Assembly: GCA_023374045.1 (NCBI GenBank) | Contig: CM041781.1 | Location: 144,514,982 to 144,578,981, forward strand | Direction of reading: 5' to 3' | From: Limonium bicolor | Lineage: Eukaryota; Streptophyta; Magnoliopsida; Caryophyllales; Plumbaginaceae | DNA length: 64,000 nt | Part shown: piece after piece, positions 44,695 to 56,300 of the stretch | Position numbering within the stretch: the stretch's first letter is position 1 | How the letters are laid out: each line of letters starts with the position of its first letter | Program-made: the position numbers and the translations under genes | The notes under the pieces: model-generated | What the model saw: only the letters and a program-made list of their open reading frames with translations | What the model was told of the DNA's origin: nothing | Databases searched by the model: none

Positions 44695-45433
44695 GAAGAT
44701 TCAACATCTGCTACCCCATACCATCTACATCTAACCCGGAGCACACCGACATCGAAACCATACACTTTCCAACCGAACAATGTCAGGTTATCCGCCCAGG
44801 TATGATTTTATTAAGGGGATACCTGACACCCGACGCACAAATAGCCATCATCAGGAGATGCAATCAACTAGGAATGGGACCGGGAGGTTTTTACACACCG
44901 GAGTACCCAGGGGGAGCAAGGATGAAATTAAAGATGATGAGCTTGGGCAAGGATTGGAATCCGTATGCCAAGAATTACCAAACCACAAGGGAGCAAGATG
45001 GAGTCTCACCACCGGGAATACCCGAAGAGTTCCATCCAGTTATTACACAAGTCTGGAAATCGCTCAGCAGTTGGAAGCTGAACCGATTCCAGACATCCAG
45101 CCAGACATTTGCATTGTAAACTTCTACGAAAAAGATGGGAAACTGGGACTACACCAGGATAAGGACGAGACAACGGAGTCTCTCGAAAGAGGGATACCCG
45201 TAGTGTCTTGGTCCATTGGAGATGATGCGGAGTTTTTATACGGCGAGCAGAAGCGTGCGGACCGTGCAGATAAGATAGTACTTAAGTCAGGTGATGTATT
45301 AATTTTGGGAGGAGAATCAAGGATGTTATACCATGGGATTAAGAGAATCAAGCTGAATACAGCACCGTCAGCAGTAATCAATGCGACGCATATGAGACCA
45401 GGAAGATTAAACCTAACCTTTAGACAATATTAG
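44695..45433 (+). CDS. AlkB-type 2-oxoglutarate/Fe(II) dioxygenase domain captured in element E
   Basis: About 245 codons, read in frame with Gag after splicing, with one 1-nt deletion near 45049 that changes frame. Landmarks: VIRPGMILLRGYLTP and GPGGFYTPEY near the start, PDICIVNFY, the iron-binding HQD (LHQDKDE, about 45152), FLYGEQ, SGDVLILGGESR, the second His (YHGI, 45332-45334), and the C-terminal RLNLTFR with both Arg that bind 2-oxoglutarate. All catalytic residues are kept. The arrangement most resembles plant ALKBH1-like proteins, recalled from memory. AlkB enzymes oxidatively remove methyl groups from nucleic acids. It ends in a stop (45431-45433) before the protease. No introns interrupt the domain, as expected if it was captured from an mRNA. 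Confidence 0.9.
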
Positions 45434-45588
45434 CCATGTAATGTTAGAATGAGATGAGAAATGAGATGTAAGATTGAAGCACATGTTGTAAACAGGATGG
45501 TCATAAATAAAATAACAGTGTTGTTCATATAAATTGTTACGACTCTTGTTATACCATCAATACTCATGGAGCTTGTGAACACAATTAG
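45434..45588 (+). other. Non-coding gap between AlkB stop and protease, element E
   Basis: 155 bp of AT-rich, intron-like sequence ending ACACAATTAG|GT. Stops occur in all frames. It contains the proposed acceptor (45587-45588) that would link Gag exon 3 to the protease in phase 1. Confidence 0.6.
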
Positions 45589-46140
45589 GTTATGGACTCG
45601 GTACGGAAGGTGCACTAAGCATACTCACAGAGGCACAGGCCGACGCTAGCGGTACTATCCTCACCGGCACCTTTCCGATCAATGGGATTGAGGCATCAGT
45701 TCTCTTCGACTCAGGGGCCTCGCATACCTTTGTCTCTGCATCATTTGCGAGCAGGTTGGGGCTAGACGCTGAGGAGCTACCCGACTTCACGGTTACGCTC
45801 CCGTCTAAGGAGAAGGTTCGTTGCACTCGTTACTACCGAGGAGCCACCATCAGAATTAAGGGGGAAGACTTCCCAGTCAGTTTCATTGAGTTCAGTAAGC
45901 TAGGATTTGATGTTATCTTCGGGATGAACTGGTTGGAGCGGCACAAGGGACGTATCCTCTGCGCCGAGCATAGATTGCTGCTCAGGAGTCCGTCTGGGGT
46001 AACAATATCATACCGCCAGAGGCCCAGGGAGCCTTCGACTAAGATCATCACCGCCATGGCAATGCATAGAGAATTAAGGAGAAAGGAAGAAGTATACCTC
46101 TGCTATGTACAGGACATAGAGAGAGACCCTGAGTTCGACC
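45589..46140 (+). pseudogene. pol: Protease region of E
   Basis: Open from 45589 when entered in phase 1. The catalytic DSG is intact (FDSGASHTFVS, 45708 on); the flap and GFDVIFGMNWLERH end follow the family pattern. It is continuous with the reverse transcriptase. The aspartic protease cuts Gag-Pol in the particle. No frame damage is seen within it. Confidence 0.85.
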
Positions 46141-47056
46141 CCGACTTACCGGTAGTGTCGGAGTTCCCCGACTTATTTCCACGGGAACTGCCCGGCATGC
46201 CACCCACTCGGGAGGTAGAGTTCACCATTGAGCTGCTACCTGGTACCGGACCGATAGCCAAAGCACCATACCGTATGGCTCCGGCAGAAATGACTGAGTT
46301 AAAAGAACAACTGAAAGATTTGTTGGATAAGGATTCATTAGACCAAGTGTGTCACCATGGGGAGCGCCAGTCCTCTTCGTGAAGAAGAAGGATGGTAGTC
46401 TCCGCCTCTGCATCGACTACAGAGAGCTGAATGCAGTGACAGTGAAGAATAAGTACCCACTACCCCGCATTGACGATCTGTTCGATCAGTTGAAGGGAGC
46501 ATCTGTGTTTTCCAAGATTGATCTCAGATCGGGGTATCATCAGATAGCCATTAAGGAGGGAGACATTGAGAAGACGGCATTCCGGACACGATACGGCCAC
46601 TATGAGTTTACAGTGATGCCGTTCGGTTTGTCGAACGCGCCAGCGAAGTTTATGGATCTGATGAACCGCTTGTTCCGGGAGCAGCTGGACAAGTCGGTTG
46701 TGGTTTTTATTGATGATTCTGATATATTCAAAGTCTAAGGTTGAGCATGAGGAACATTTGAGGAGGGTGTTGGAAATATTAAGGGAGAACCAGCTATATG
46801 CTAAGTTCTCCAAGTGTGAGTTTTGGCTTGACCAGGTCTCTTTCCTAGGTCATGTCATCTCAGATGCTGGGATCGCAGTGGATCCAGCAAAGATTGATGC
46901 CGTACGTACCTGGCCAAGGCCGAAGACTGTTACCGACATCCGGAGCTTTCTCGGTCTGGCAGGTTACTACAGGAGATTTGTTAGAGATTTCAGCAAGGTC
47001 GCGAAGCCGATGACCAGTCTGATGAAGAAAGATGCACCATTTCTGTGGACAGAGAC
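46141..47056 (+). pseudogene. pol: Reverse transcriptase region of E, frameshifted
   Basis: Blocks: PIAKAPYRMAPAEM, then after a 1-nt deletion near 46331 [55 protein letters not shown] and catalytic FIDD (about 46705-46716). A 2-nt deletion follows directly after it (near 46717), then the thumb region VSFLGHVIS and [12 protein letters not shown]. Another 1-nt deletion lies near 47054. Core residues are unaltered. Confidence 0.92.
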
Positions 47057-47490
47057 TGTGAGAGATCATTTCAGCGCTTGAAGGACTCACTGACCACTGC
47101 ACCGGTACTGACCATTCCAGACGGTACAGAGGGCTTTGAGGTTTATTGTGATGCATCCGGCAGAGGGCTGGGTTGCGTGCTCATGCAACATGGCAAGGTG
47201 GTGGCATATGCCTCACGCCAGTTGAAGAAACATGAGGAGAACTACCCCACACATGATTTAGAGCTGGGAGCTGTAGTCTTCGCTTTGAAGATATGGCGCC
47301 ACTACTTATACGGGGTTAGTGTCACGATCTACACCGATCACAAGTTTGAAATACATATTCACTCAGAAGGAGTTAAATCTTCGACAGAGGAGATGGTTAG
47401 AATTTCTGAAAGACTATGACATTGACCTCCAATACAAAGAAGGGAAGGCCAATGTTGTAGCAGATGCCCTGAGCCGTCGAGCACACTCAC
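47057..47490 (+). pseudogene. pol: RNase H region of E, frameshifted
   Basis: [26 protein letters not shown] and IYTDHK carry the acidic residues. A 2-nt deletion near 47343 shifts frame before [16 protein letters not shown]. The region ends with [10 protein letters not shown]. Confidence 0.9.
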
Positions 47491-48760
47491 TCCATTCGCT
47501 AGTTTCTTTCTCCAGCTTGGTTGATGAGGTGCGAGAGGCTCAGAGGACTGATGAGTATATGAGAGAGGTCAGACAGAAGCTGACAGATGGTACCTTTGAG
47601 AGTCAGAAATACGACTTCAGACTTCATGATGATGATCTGATCAGACTTAAGGGCCGATTATGCATACCACGAGGTAACACGGATCTGAAAGACCGTATAC
47701 TTAGAGAATCACACTGTTCTTCAGTTTTCCATCCGGGAGCCTCTAAAATGTATAAAGACATGAAGAGATACTTCTGGTGGTCGGGGATGAAGACAGATGT
47801 TACCGAGTTCGTCTTGAGGTGTCTCACATGCCAGAAGGTGAAATTCGAGCACAGACGACCGGGCGGAATGGTACAGTCGATGCCAGTTCCGGAGTGGAAG
47901 TTCCATGATATCTCCATGGACTTCGTAGTTGGGCTTCCACCTGCTAGGGGAGGTCTCAACATGATATGGGTGGTGGTGGATCGCCTTACCAAAGTAGCCC
48001 GATTCATACCGATGAAGGATACTTGGAAGGTGACCAAATTAGCTGAGTTATTTGAGAAAGAAATCATGAGGCATCACGGCACACCAAAGACCATAGTGTC
48101 AGATAGAGATACCAGATTCCTTTCGAGGTACTGGAGAGCTACCAGAGAAGCGTTGGGTACAGAACTCAAACTGAGTACCGCGTTCCATCCTCAGACAGAT
48201 GGTCAGACTGAGCGTACTATTCAGACACTCGAGGACATGCTGAGAGCATGTGCCTTAGACTTCCAGGGCAGTTGGATTGACAGATTGCATCTGATCGAGT
48301 TTTCATACAACAACAGCTATCACGCTTCGATCAAGATGGCACCTTTTCAAGCGTTGTACGGTAGACCATGTCGTACACCGCTCTGCTGGGATGAGTCGAG
48401 TGAGACGGTCATTATAGGACCAGAGTACTTAGAACAAGTTAAGGCTGAAGTTCAGCAAATCAGGGAGAACATGAAAGCTGCTCAAGATAGGCAGAAGTCG
48501 TATGCTGATGTTCGACGACGGGACCTGGAGTTCGCAGTGGGCGACCGGTATTTCTGCGAGTATCACCGATGAAGGGTGTATTCAGGTTTGGGCAGAAGGG
48601 CAAGTTAAGCCCGAAATTTGTTGGTCCTTATGAGATTACGGAGCGGGTGGGCCCGGTTGCTTACAGGTTGAATTTACCTGCTGAGCTGGGTAAAGTGCAT
48701 GATGTTTTTCATGTTTCACAGCTAAGAAATACATGCACCACCCCTCCCATGTGTTAGAAC
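47491..48760 (+). pseudogene. pol: Integrase region of E, frameshifted
   Basis: Open for most of its length. The zinc-binding part is around 47705-47835 ([11 protein letters not shown] ... CLTCQKVK). Catalytic Asp residues are in SMDFVVGLP and in VSDRDTRF, Glu in TLEDMLRAC. 1-nt deletions near 48548 and 48729 break the C-terminal part, which contains [20 protein letters not shown] and [11 protein letters not shown]. All catalytic residues are kept. Confidence 0.9.
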
Positions 48761-48955
48761 CTGAGAGGTTGACTTTAGAACCAAATGAGATCCGTGGAGA
48801 CTCCTCAGAGAATCTTGGACAGTAAGACTAGGGACACTCGCCACAAGTCAGTGCGACTGGTGAAGGTTCTCTGGTCTAACCAGGATGTCGAAGAGGCCAC
48901 GTGGGAATTAGAGGATAAGATGAGGGCGAAGTACCCTTCTTTATTTACTGACTAG
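48761..48955 (+). pseudogene. pol: Chromodomain end of E integrase
   Basis: After a 2-nt deletion near 48795 the frame reads RHKSVRLVKVLW, then EEATWELEDKMRAKYPSLF, the standard tail of Tekay/Del chromoviruses, and stops at 48953-48955. Such tails bind modified histones in heterochromatin. Confidence 0.85.
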
Positions 48956-48967
48956 ATCGTCTGTATA

Positions 48968-49000
48968 GGGTACGGGGCGTACCCCTTTTTAAGGGGGGTA
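48968..49000 (+). promoter_or_regulatory. Second polypurine tract with hairpin, element E
   Basis: GGGTACG/CGTACCC around GGG (48968-48984), then CTTTTTAAGGGGGGTA, 12 bp after the pol stop and about 265 bp before the 3' LTR. Confidence 0.7.
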
Positions 49001-49226
49001 GAGCTTCCTCGCTTTTGAGTTAGGAAACGATCATGTTTGTCGTTTGTTTGGTTGTTTAAGATGTGGATTTGTGTAAGTTGCTACACTTCGGTGTAAGTTT
49101 GAGTTATGTATAATACTTATGTATTGTATTTGAGATTGACCTTTGAGTCTTGAGATGTATGAATGTGAATATAAGATGTGGTATTAAGATTAAGAGAATG
49201 TGTACCGTGAATGGTTAAACATGTGT

Positions 49227-49263
49227 GAACTTTGAGGACAAAGTTCTTTTAAGGGGGGTAGAT
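49227..49263 (+). promoter_or_regulatory. Polypurine tract and adjacent hairpin, element E
   Basis: GAACTTTG/CAAAGTTC around AGGA (49227-49246) is followed by TTTTAAGGGGGGTAGAT at the LTR border. Confidence 0.9.
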
Positions 49264-52200
49264 TGAAATACCCCAAACTTAGATATGGTGTTTAAATGAT
49301 AAACTAAGATATAAGGAGGCTAAATAATGCCTTAGAAACATTAAGAAACATTTCTAATCAAAGAAAATATAAGGAAACACCAAAAGAGCAGTTTACAAAA
49401 ACGTGCTCTAAGCTTGGAGAGACTGGGAGAGTACCCAAATTGTTCTAAGACCTTAGTAATATCCTAATGGTCATTTTAAGTCAATTACCAAAGAAAACCA
49501 AGCTTGAAAACAAGTTAAAACACAAAATGTGCTTTAAGGAGTCTTAAAGCACGTTTTTGAAAAATTGTCTTGTAAATGAGTTTTGAATGGCTAAATGTCC
49601 ATCATTACTCTTTAATTAATATGTGTACTATATAGTATCACATTTGGAGGTCTATATCAATGGGAAATCAAAAATTTCACAACAATGTGCCTTGTTTTTG
49701 ATGAATAGTGAATTAATTAAGCTAGTTTATAACATAAGTCTATATAAGTGAGACATTTGGTCAACAAAGACTAAACTACCCTCATTCACTAAAGGGGGCC
49801 GGTTTTTTAAGTGTGACTCACCACACTTATCTAGCTAAGTAAAGAGAAAGCAAAATAAGTAAGTTATAAAGCAAAAGTACTATTCACCTTTTAAGATAAA
49901 TATCACATTTTGCTTACCTCTCTCCTCACTTCTTCATTCTTCCTTGTTCACACGATTTCTTGCTCTCTTTCTCTTCTCCATTACGTGAGCTCACCTCCAT
50001 GAAAGCTCCACCTCTCTTGCACACATCTTGCTCATTTTAGCTCCAAATCCAAAACAAAATACATATTCTTCTTAGTTAGCTCAAGCTCCTCCTTTCTATC
50101 TTTTCAAAACTTCAAGAGCTTCATTTTGGTGCCAAGTCAAACCACCATTAGAGGAGGAAATTCAAGTTTGGAGACTCCATTGGCATCTCCATTCTCTTAA
50201 GGTAAAGAAAGTGTAAGAAAATCTAGGTTTCCACCATTTTCTTCACTGACCGAAAATATATACTCATGGGACTCCATGTTTATGCCTTGTTCTAGCTTGT
50301 TTCTACTCTTCAAAGGAGAGAGGAGGTCCTTCTTGCTTCACATCCAAGTTTGTCTTGAGAAACCAAGGTAAAACAATCACATTAATACCTTAAAACATAT
50401 TTTTAAACCTAGGGTTTGTTCCTTAGGGTTAATGTGTTATCTAGTACTCATTGGAGTCATTGGATATTGGTTAGAACATTGGCAAGGAGAATCACATTGG
50501 TGACCGAGATTGAACAAAGAAAACCTAAGGAGAAAAGCTTTTAAGCTTGTGAGAAAACAAGGTAAATTACTTACCTTAAGGTGTTTTGTTGTTTAAGGGA
50601 ATGAGATGTGGGTATATGATGAGTTTAGTGTAGAGTTATATTGGGAAGGTGCTATAAAACCTAGGAAAACAATGACTATTCTTGTGAACTTGTGACTAAG
50701 GAGCAAATGAGAAAAGAGATAGTTTAAGAATATAAAGGTGAAGTACAAGAAGCATTTTATTTCAATGGGAGCCTTGTTGAGTGTATTCGCAGGTTGAAGG
50801 CATATATATGTGGAAATTCAGTGGTTAAGATTATTGTCATTTAAGGGCCTAAGTGCCAAGCATTTTAAGTTTAAGCACTATATGATGATGTGGTGTGGTT
50901 TTGGTGTAAATTGGGTGTTAAGTTTGTGATGAGAATTTGTGTGGTATTGGTTGTTTGATGGAGAAAAACCATGTGTTAGGAGTACTATATACTAGAGAAC
51001 CCATGGCAAAATTTAAAGGAGAGTTTAAGTGTTTAAGATATCCTAAGGGAATTTAATGACTAAGGAAGTACTAGGAATGTTCTATGGGTTGTCTTGATGA
51101 AAAAGGGTGAAGTTAAGGTGTTTTAATGACTTATGATGACTTAGGTATCACCATGGAAGATTTAGGAATCAAGAGAATGTATTCGAGTGTTTAGGACTTA
51201 GGCAAATGTTGATGCACAACTAGGAAGGAAATAATGTGATGATGATGGAAGTTTAGACTTGTTAAGGAACTTAAGTAAATGTTTAAAAGAGTTTTAGATA
51301 GTGAGAGATGCTTGGGAGATGATGTTATAGTGGTGAAGAAAACATTTGGCATAGTGGTTACACTAGGTATGAACCACCACCTAGAAACCTAGAGGAAACA
51401 TTACAAGTGTTAGCATTATTACAAGGAAAATGCATAATGACTAAGGTGGATCTTGGTGGATGATTTAAGGTATTTTAAGGAGGGCTTAAGGTGTATTTGA
51501 GGTGCCCAAATGAGGTTATAACATATTAGATATATGAGGAGAAGTTTGGAGTTGAAAAAGAATTTAGAAACAAGTTTTTGGAGCCGACCGGCCTTAGGAC
51601 CGGACTTGCAAGGTCGGTCGGGCTCTGTTACACTACCGGAAAATGTTTCTGGAATCGACCGGACTTGGGGACCGGACTTACAAGTCCGGTCGGGCTTGTG
51701 TTTTGTGAGGGAAAATGTTTCTGGAATGGACCGGACATGGGACCGGACTTGTCAAGTCCGGTCGGCATGAATTTTGTACGGTTATAAGTCTCTGGAATCG
51801 ACCGGACATAGGACCGGACATGTAAGTCCGGTCGGAGTGAATTTTCCAACGGTAAAAGGGTACTGGAATGGACCGGACTTGGCAAGTCCGGTCGGTAAGT
51901 CCGGTCGAGCCTAAAAAAAAAAAAAAGAAATTTCAATTCTAAGAATGGTAATGGGTAATGAGGTATGCCCTTGGTAGGGTAGTAATGATTGGGACCCTAA
52001 GAACTTAAGGAATTAAGTTAAGATTAAGTATAAGTTTTAATGTTTAAAGTTAAGTTTGTAAGACTAAGTGATAAAGACTTGAGAGGTTATTGAATGGAAG
52101 TCCTTAGGGACTAAGTGAGTTAAGTAAGGTGCAAATAACTAATAACCTAAAAATGAATGAATGTTTTAGGTTTGTGAGTTGGGACCCCGAAGAAGATTTC

Positions 52201-53391
52201 AAACAACGATCGACGGTGAACGGTACAATCCTTCTTGTGACCTGCTTGCTAACGAGGTGTCCCTCGGCTTGTGTGCTATCTGTTTATTTGCTATGACTAA
52301 AACAAGATAAAGCATGCAACCGGTTATATTGTTCTCGTTGTGATTGTGTTATATTTACACTAACCCGCGAGACTTGAGATTGTTACTAACCAAGTTTAGT
52401 ACTTACTGAGTTAAGAATAAGAGTTAAGTTGATGGTTGTTGGTTAATGCCCGTTAAGGCTTAGCTAGCACATGGTGTTTAAGATGTCTACTAACTGGAAC
52501 TTGAGTGAGGAAACCCGGGACCGATCTCCGGTCATGCATGCTAAGGAAAAAGGGGGACGGTATCTGAATCAGATCCGCCCTCCGCTTAAGGACTTGTCTT
52601 CGGACTTGTAGCCTAGGGCCGGTTGCCGGCTCAGCTACGCTGGACTCCCGTCCAGAGTAGGTGGCATTAAGATGGTGCGGTGGGATCACCTAAATCCCAG
52701 GTTCGAATTAAGCTACAACCAATCCCTTCCAGGAAAGGTTTGTATACTGATACTGAGATTAAGATTGAGATTGAGATTAAGATTAAGGTAAGGTAAGGAA
52801 CTGAGATTAAGGAAATGAGGACTAAGGAGGGGGTTACTAACCCACTTGATAAGGGAACGCTTGAGTCGTTCATTGTTTGTGAACATATATGTTCATCTGT
52901 GGTTATTGTTATTGCACTTCATATTATGTTTGTGTATGTAATCAATTTCCATGCTATCGACAATTAGTCGTCGTAGCCCCGTTAGCTTGGGGGCCATGAG
53001 AGGGTGTACCAGCATTCGTGCTGACCCCCTCGGGGGCTATTTTTACACTTGCAGGTAAGAGGCCCATGAGGACGCACTACGAGAGTAGGAGCGGTTAGAC
53101 TTAGGTGGGACTTTTATTTTGAGTTCGGGTTGCGCCTGTGCACCCGACTGTTTATATTAAACTGATGTAAGTTTGGGATTATGTTAAGATACTAGTACTC
53201 GGTTGGTTGTGGTATTAGAATGTTGATGTTTAAGTTGGATAAGTGTTTTGGATAAGTATTGTAAGTATTTAAGCCGGTATTCTAACGATCAGACCGTGGC
53301 AAGGTCCAAGTGTTGTATATTTCCGCTGTGACGTTTTCGATTAAGTGTTCAGATTGCGATAACCACGATAGGCTTTGGATGGGGTGTTACA
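49264..53391 (+). mobile_element. 3' LTR of element E (4128 bp)
   Basis: Same ends as the 5' LTR. It is about 40 bp shorter, largely from scattered 1-3-nt losses, with few substitutions. It carries the array at 51581-51910, the core hairpin at 52253-52266 and the microarray at 52747-52820. Confidence 0.95.
51581..51910. repeat. Tandem inverted-arm array in 3' LTR of E
   Basis: Five units as in 41171-41500, nearly identical. Confidence 0.9.
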
Positions 53392-53396
53392 CTGAC
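53392..53396. repeat. Target site duplication of element E, right copy (CTGAC)
   Basis: Pairs with 38830-38834. Confidence 0.95.
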
Positions 53397-56300
53397 AGAT
53401 GTATAAAAGTATATCAATATAGTGGAGGTATAGTGACCTTGTTAAGATTGAAAGGTTGGGTATAAAAACCACAGGAGATAACGTAGTTAAACCTGACTGA
53501 GAGGGTGGGGAATAGAATCCCACTAGAGGAATGAAGTCTTCCTCAAACTGAACTAATGGGCCTTAGAAACCCGAGAGGAATAGAGTCTTCCTCAAACTGA
53601 AATGTTTCGTCGCGACATAGATAGGAGACGACCTGAGACAGGTACAGCTCCTGTAGCATGCATGGCCAGATCCAACTGGGCTCCTCGTTCTCGCAGTATA
53701 GAGTTGTTAAGTGTCATATAAAGACGTTAAACAAGGAACACAATGGATGTCAATGATCACATTTAGGATAATGACGTTTATTATAAAGTGAAGTTAGTGA
53801 GAGACTTGAGTACAAGTCCTCGGTATACTGAAGCGCAGGTATTTAATCCACTGGTATAGTATTGTTTGTATGCGTGGGACATACACGTAGTAGTCAGCAT
53901 CATTCACGCACATAAAATAATACAACAGCGCACAAGAGTAAACAACATTTTACATTAATTATCTTGGTCGTTAATTCAAACAACAGATAGCACACAAGCC
54001 GGTGTAATCCGGTAGAAAGCAGACTGCAATAATTCCATACCGTTTACCGTAGACTGTACTTGTTTAGTTCCCGGTCAACGTCTGGTCAAACAATGTCCTA
54101 GAAATAGGATTAATCTGAGAGTGTTAATTTATGTAACTCTCGTATAATAATTTTATTGTTTCATGAAACGATTTCATATTCGTTATTTCATGTGAGGTTT
54201 ATTCCTTTATATTTAGGTAGTTCTTTTAACCTCTTTCCCTTATAATTAATTAAGGTACTTATATATTTCCAAAACATGTAGTCCTAACTTATAAGACTTA
54301 TATTGTGTGGTAATTTCTTTTAATTACCTTATGATTGGATGTATAACTTATTTGTCACTCCATGTGGTATTTCTAAATCTTTTAATGTATAAATATATAT
54401 ACATATTTATTCAGGCACTATATTTGTTATTTATTCTTAATTGTCTAAGTGACATAACAACTTTATAATTTCTTAACTATATTTATATGTCACACTTGGA
54501 CATTATATTCTTATAATTCTTTGTCATTCTCCTCTTAACCATAAATAATATTTTTTGGTTACAATTAAATTCCTTATAACTATATAACCATAGTTTTAAT
54601 CCCTTAATCACTTATTCTCATTCCCTTTTGATTTACTTGAAAATCTAAAATATATATATATTTCACACACATGTATTATTTATGTTATTTATATATAATT
54701 GTCTAAATGACATAACCTCTTAATAAATCTCAATTTATATTTACATGTCATACATGGACATGTTTTAACATATCTTTTATTAATCACAAACAAAACCCAA
54801 ATAATATTATTCCTTTTACAAGTAAATTACTTGTGCTTGTATATCATATTGTTTTAATTCCTTAAATCCTTAAATCATAATTTTCTTTTCTAAATATCTT
54901 AAATAACCATAAAGGACCTACAAATATTTTTAATCTCATAATTACAACATACTTTTCGGTTAATATATTATAACCTCATTTATTTCTTAAACTTTACATT
55001 AAACTCCAAAACACATTATATTACATAGTTTTATTTCCTTAAATAATTAATTCACTAAACCACCACCATAAATTTAGTAATTATTATTTGAACACTTTAA
55101 CTTTTATAAATCACCAACTAGCCTCATTAATTTTCGGCTTTGTCTTAGAATTTCTTATAATTACACTTAACCCCAAAACTTTACATAATTTATATATTCA
55201 CTTATAAACTATAGTTTTAATATTTAATTTCCTTAATAACCAAGTGGACACTTATATTTCTACAAATTGTGAATTCGCCCCATATAAAATCTTATTTTAT
55301 ATTTAAACTCTTATAGATTTTATATTCACCCCATAACTTTTATAAACTTAATATCTCATGTCATAAATCATTTTAACTTAAAGGTTTCGTCAATATTTTG
55401 ACCATAGTCTAATTTCACACTTAATACATTAATATACCAATAAACTTATGTGTTCCTCGGTTTTACACCAAACCTTTTAAAATTTACATTTTAACCACAT
55501 AACTTATAAACTAGCCATCTAAAGACTTGTAGCTATTTTAAATATTCCCAAAATTTATAGTTTAAGTTAATATGCTTATATATTTCGAAAATCACCAATT
55601 TAAACATTTTATGTTCGGCCTTAATTAAATATTGACCATATGATCTTTAAACTTGATTTAAACCTTATAATAAATTCATATAATTGTATATAAGCCATAT
55701 AGCACTTCCAAAAATTATGCTAATGACTTAGAATGATTATAAACTCAAAATAGAGCAATTAATACTTAAATATTTCGGTTTGAATAAATGTGTATCCTAA
55801 TTAATTTTTGTGACACATATTTATACCTTAAGGTAATAATCTTACCTTATATGTTATAAATTATTTTATTGAAATCATAGTCCATATATTTTCGGCCTTA
55901 ATTTATCTAAGGGTTACACTAAATTTTTATATCAAAGTTTGAAACTTAAATCAACCTTAAACTTAATAAACCTTAATTATATATACTTACTTCTTAATTC
56001 AAGACAATTGTTGTACTTGATTTCTCCTTGAATTCCAAGCTCTCCAAATGCTATTTTGATGAAGGTATTTTCGGCCACCTTATACACATGTTGGAGATCT
56101 ATTTGTTAGACTTCTAACAAGAATTTATAAATAATATTTGGAGTAGTTTTATAAGAGTTTACCTTAGGAATTTTTCAAGGGATTTTTAGTAGACCTTGAG
56201 AGGATTGTAGATCTAGATTTCCTTCATGAAATGATGAAGAGAATATAGGTTTAGAAGCTCAAGAATTCGTCACTAATTATAGACACCATATGGAGGAAGA

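Larger units (their letters stand above)
38835..53391 (+). mobile_element. Element E, AlkB-bearing chromovirus (Ty3/gypsy, Tekay/Del-like), 14.6 kb
   Basis: Complete element: 5' LTR 38835-43001, primer site 43007, spliced gag with a captured AlkB domain 43174-45433, pro-RT-RNase H-integrase-chromodomain 45589-48955, purine tracts near 48985 and 49251, 3' LTR 49264-53391, CTGAC duplications. It is the innermost and so the youngest of the nested insertions. The LTRs differ mostly by small indels. The coding region has about twelve 1-2-nt deletions but no substitution stop that I can find. If those are sequencing errors the element could be autonomous. Confidence 0.95.

Noticed and set aside
44780..45120. 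Plus-strand ORF starting at 44780 taken as the AlkB N-terminus
   Set aside because: Its first ~90 codons are out of frame with the AlkB homology; the true N-terminal part reads in the other frame up to about 45049 and joins after a 1-nt deletion.
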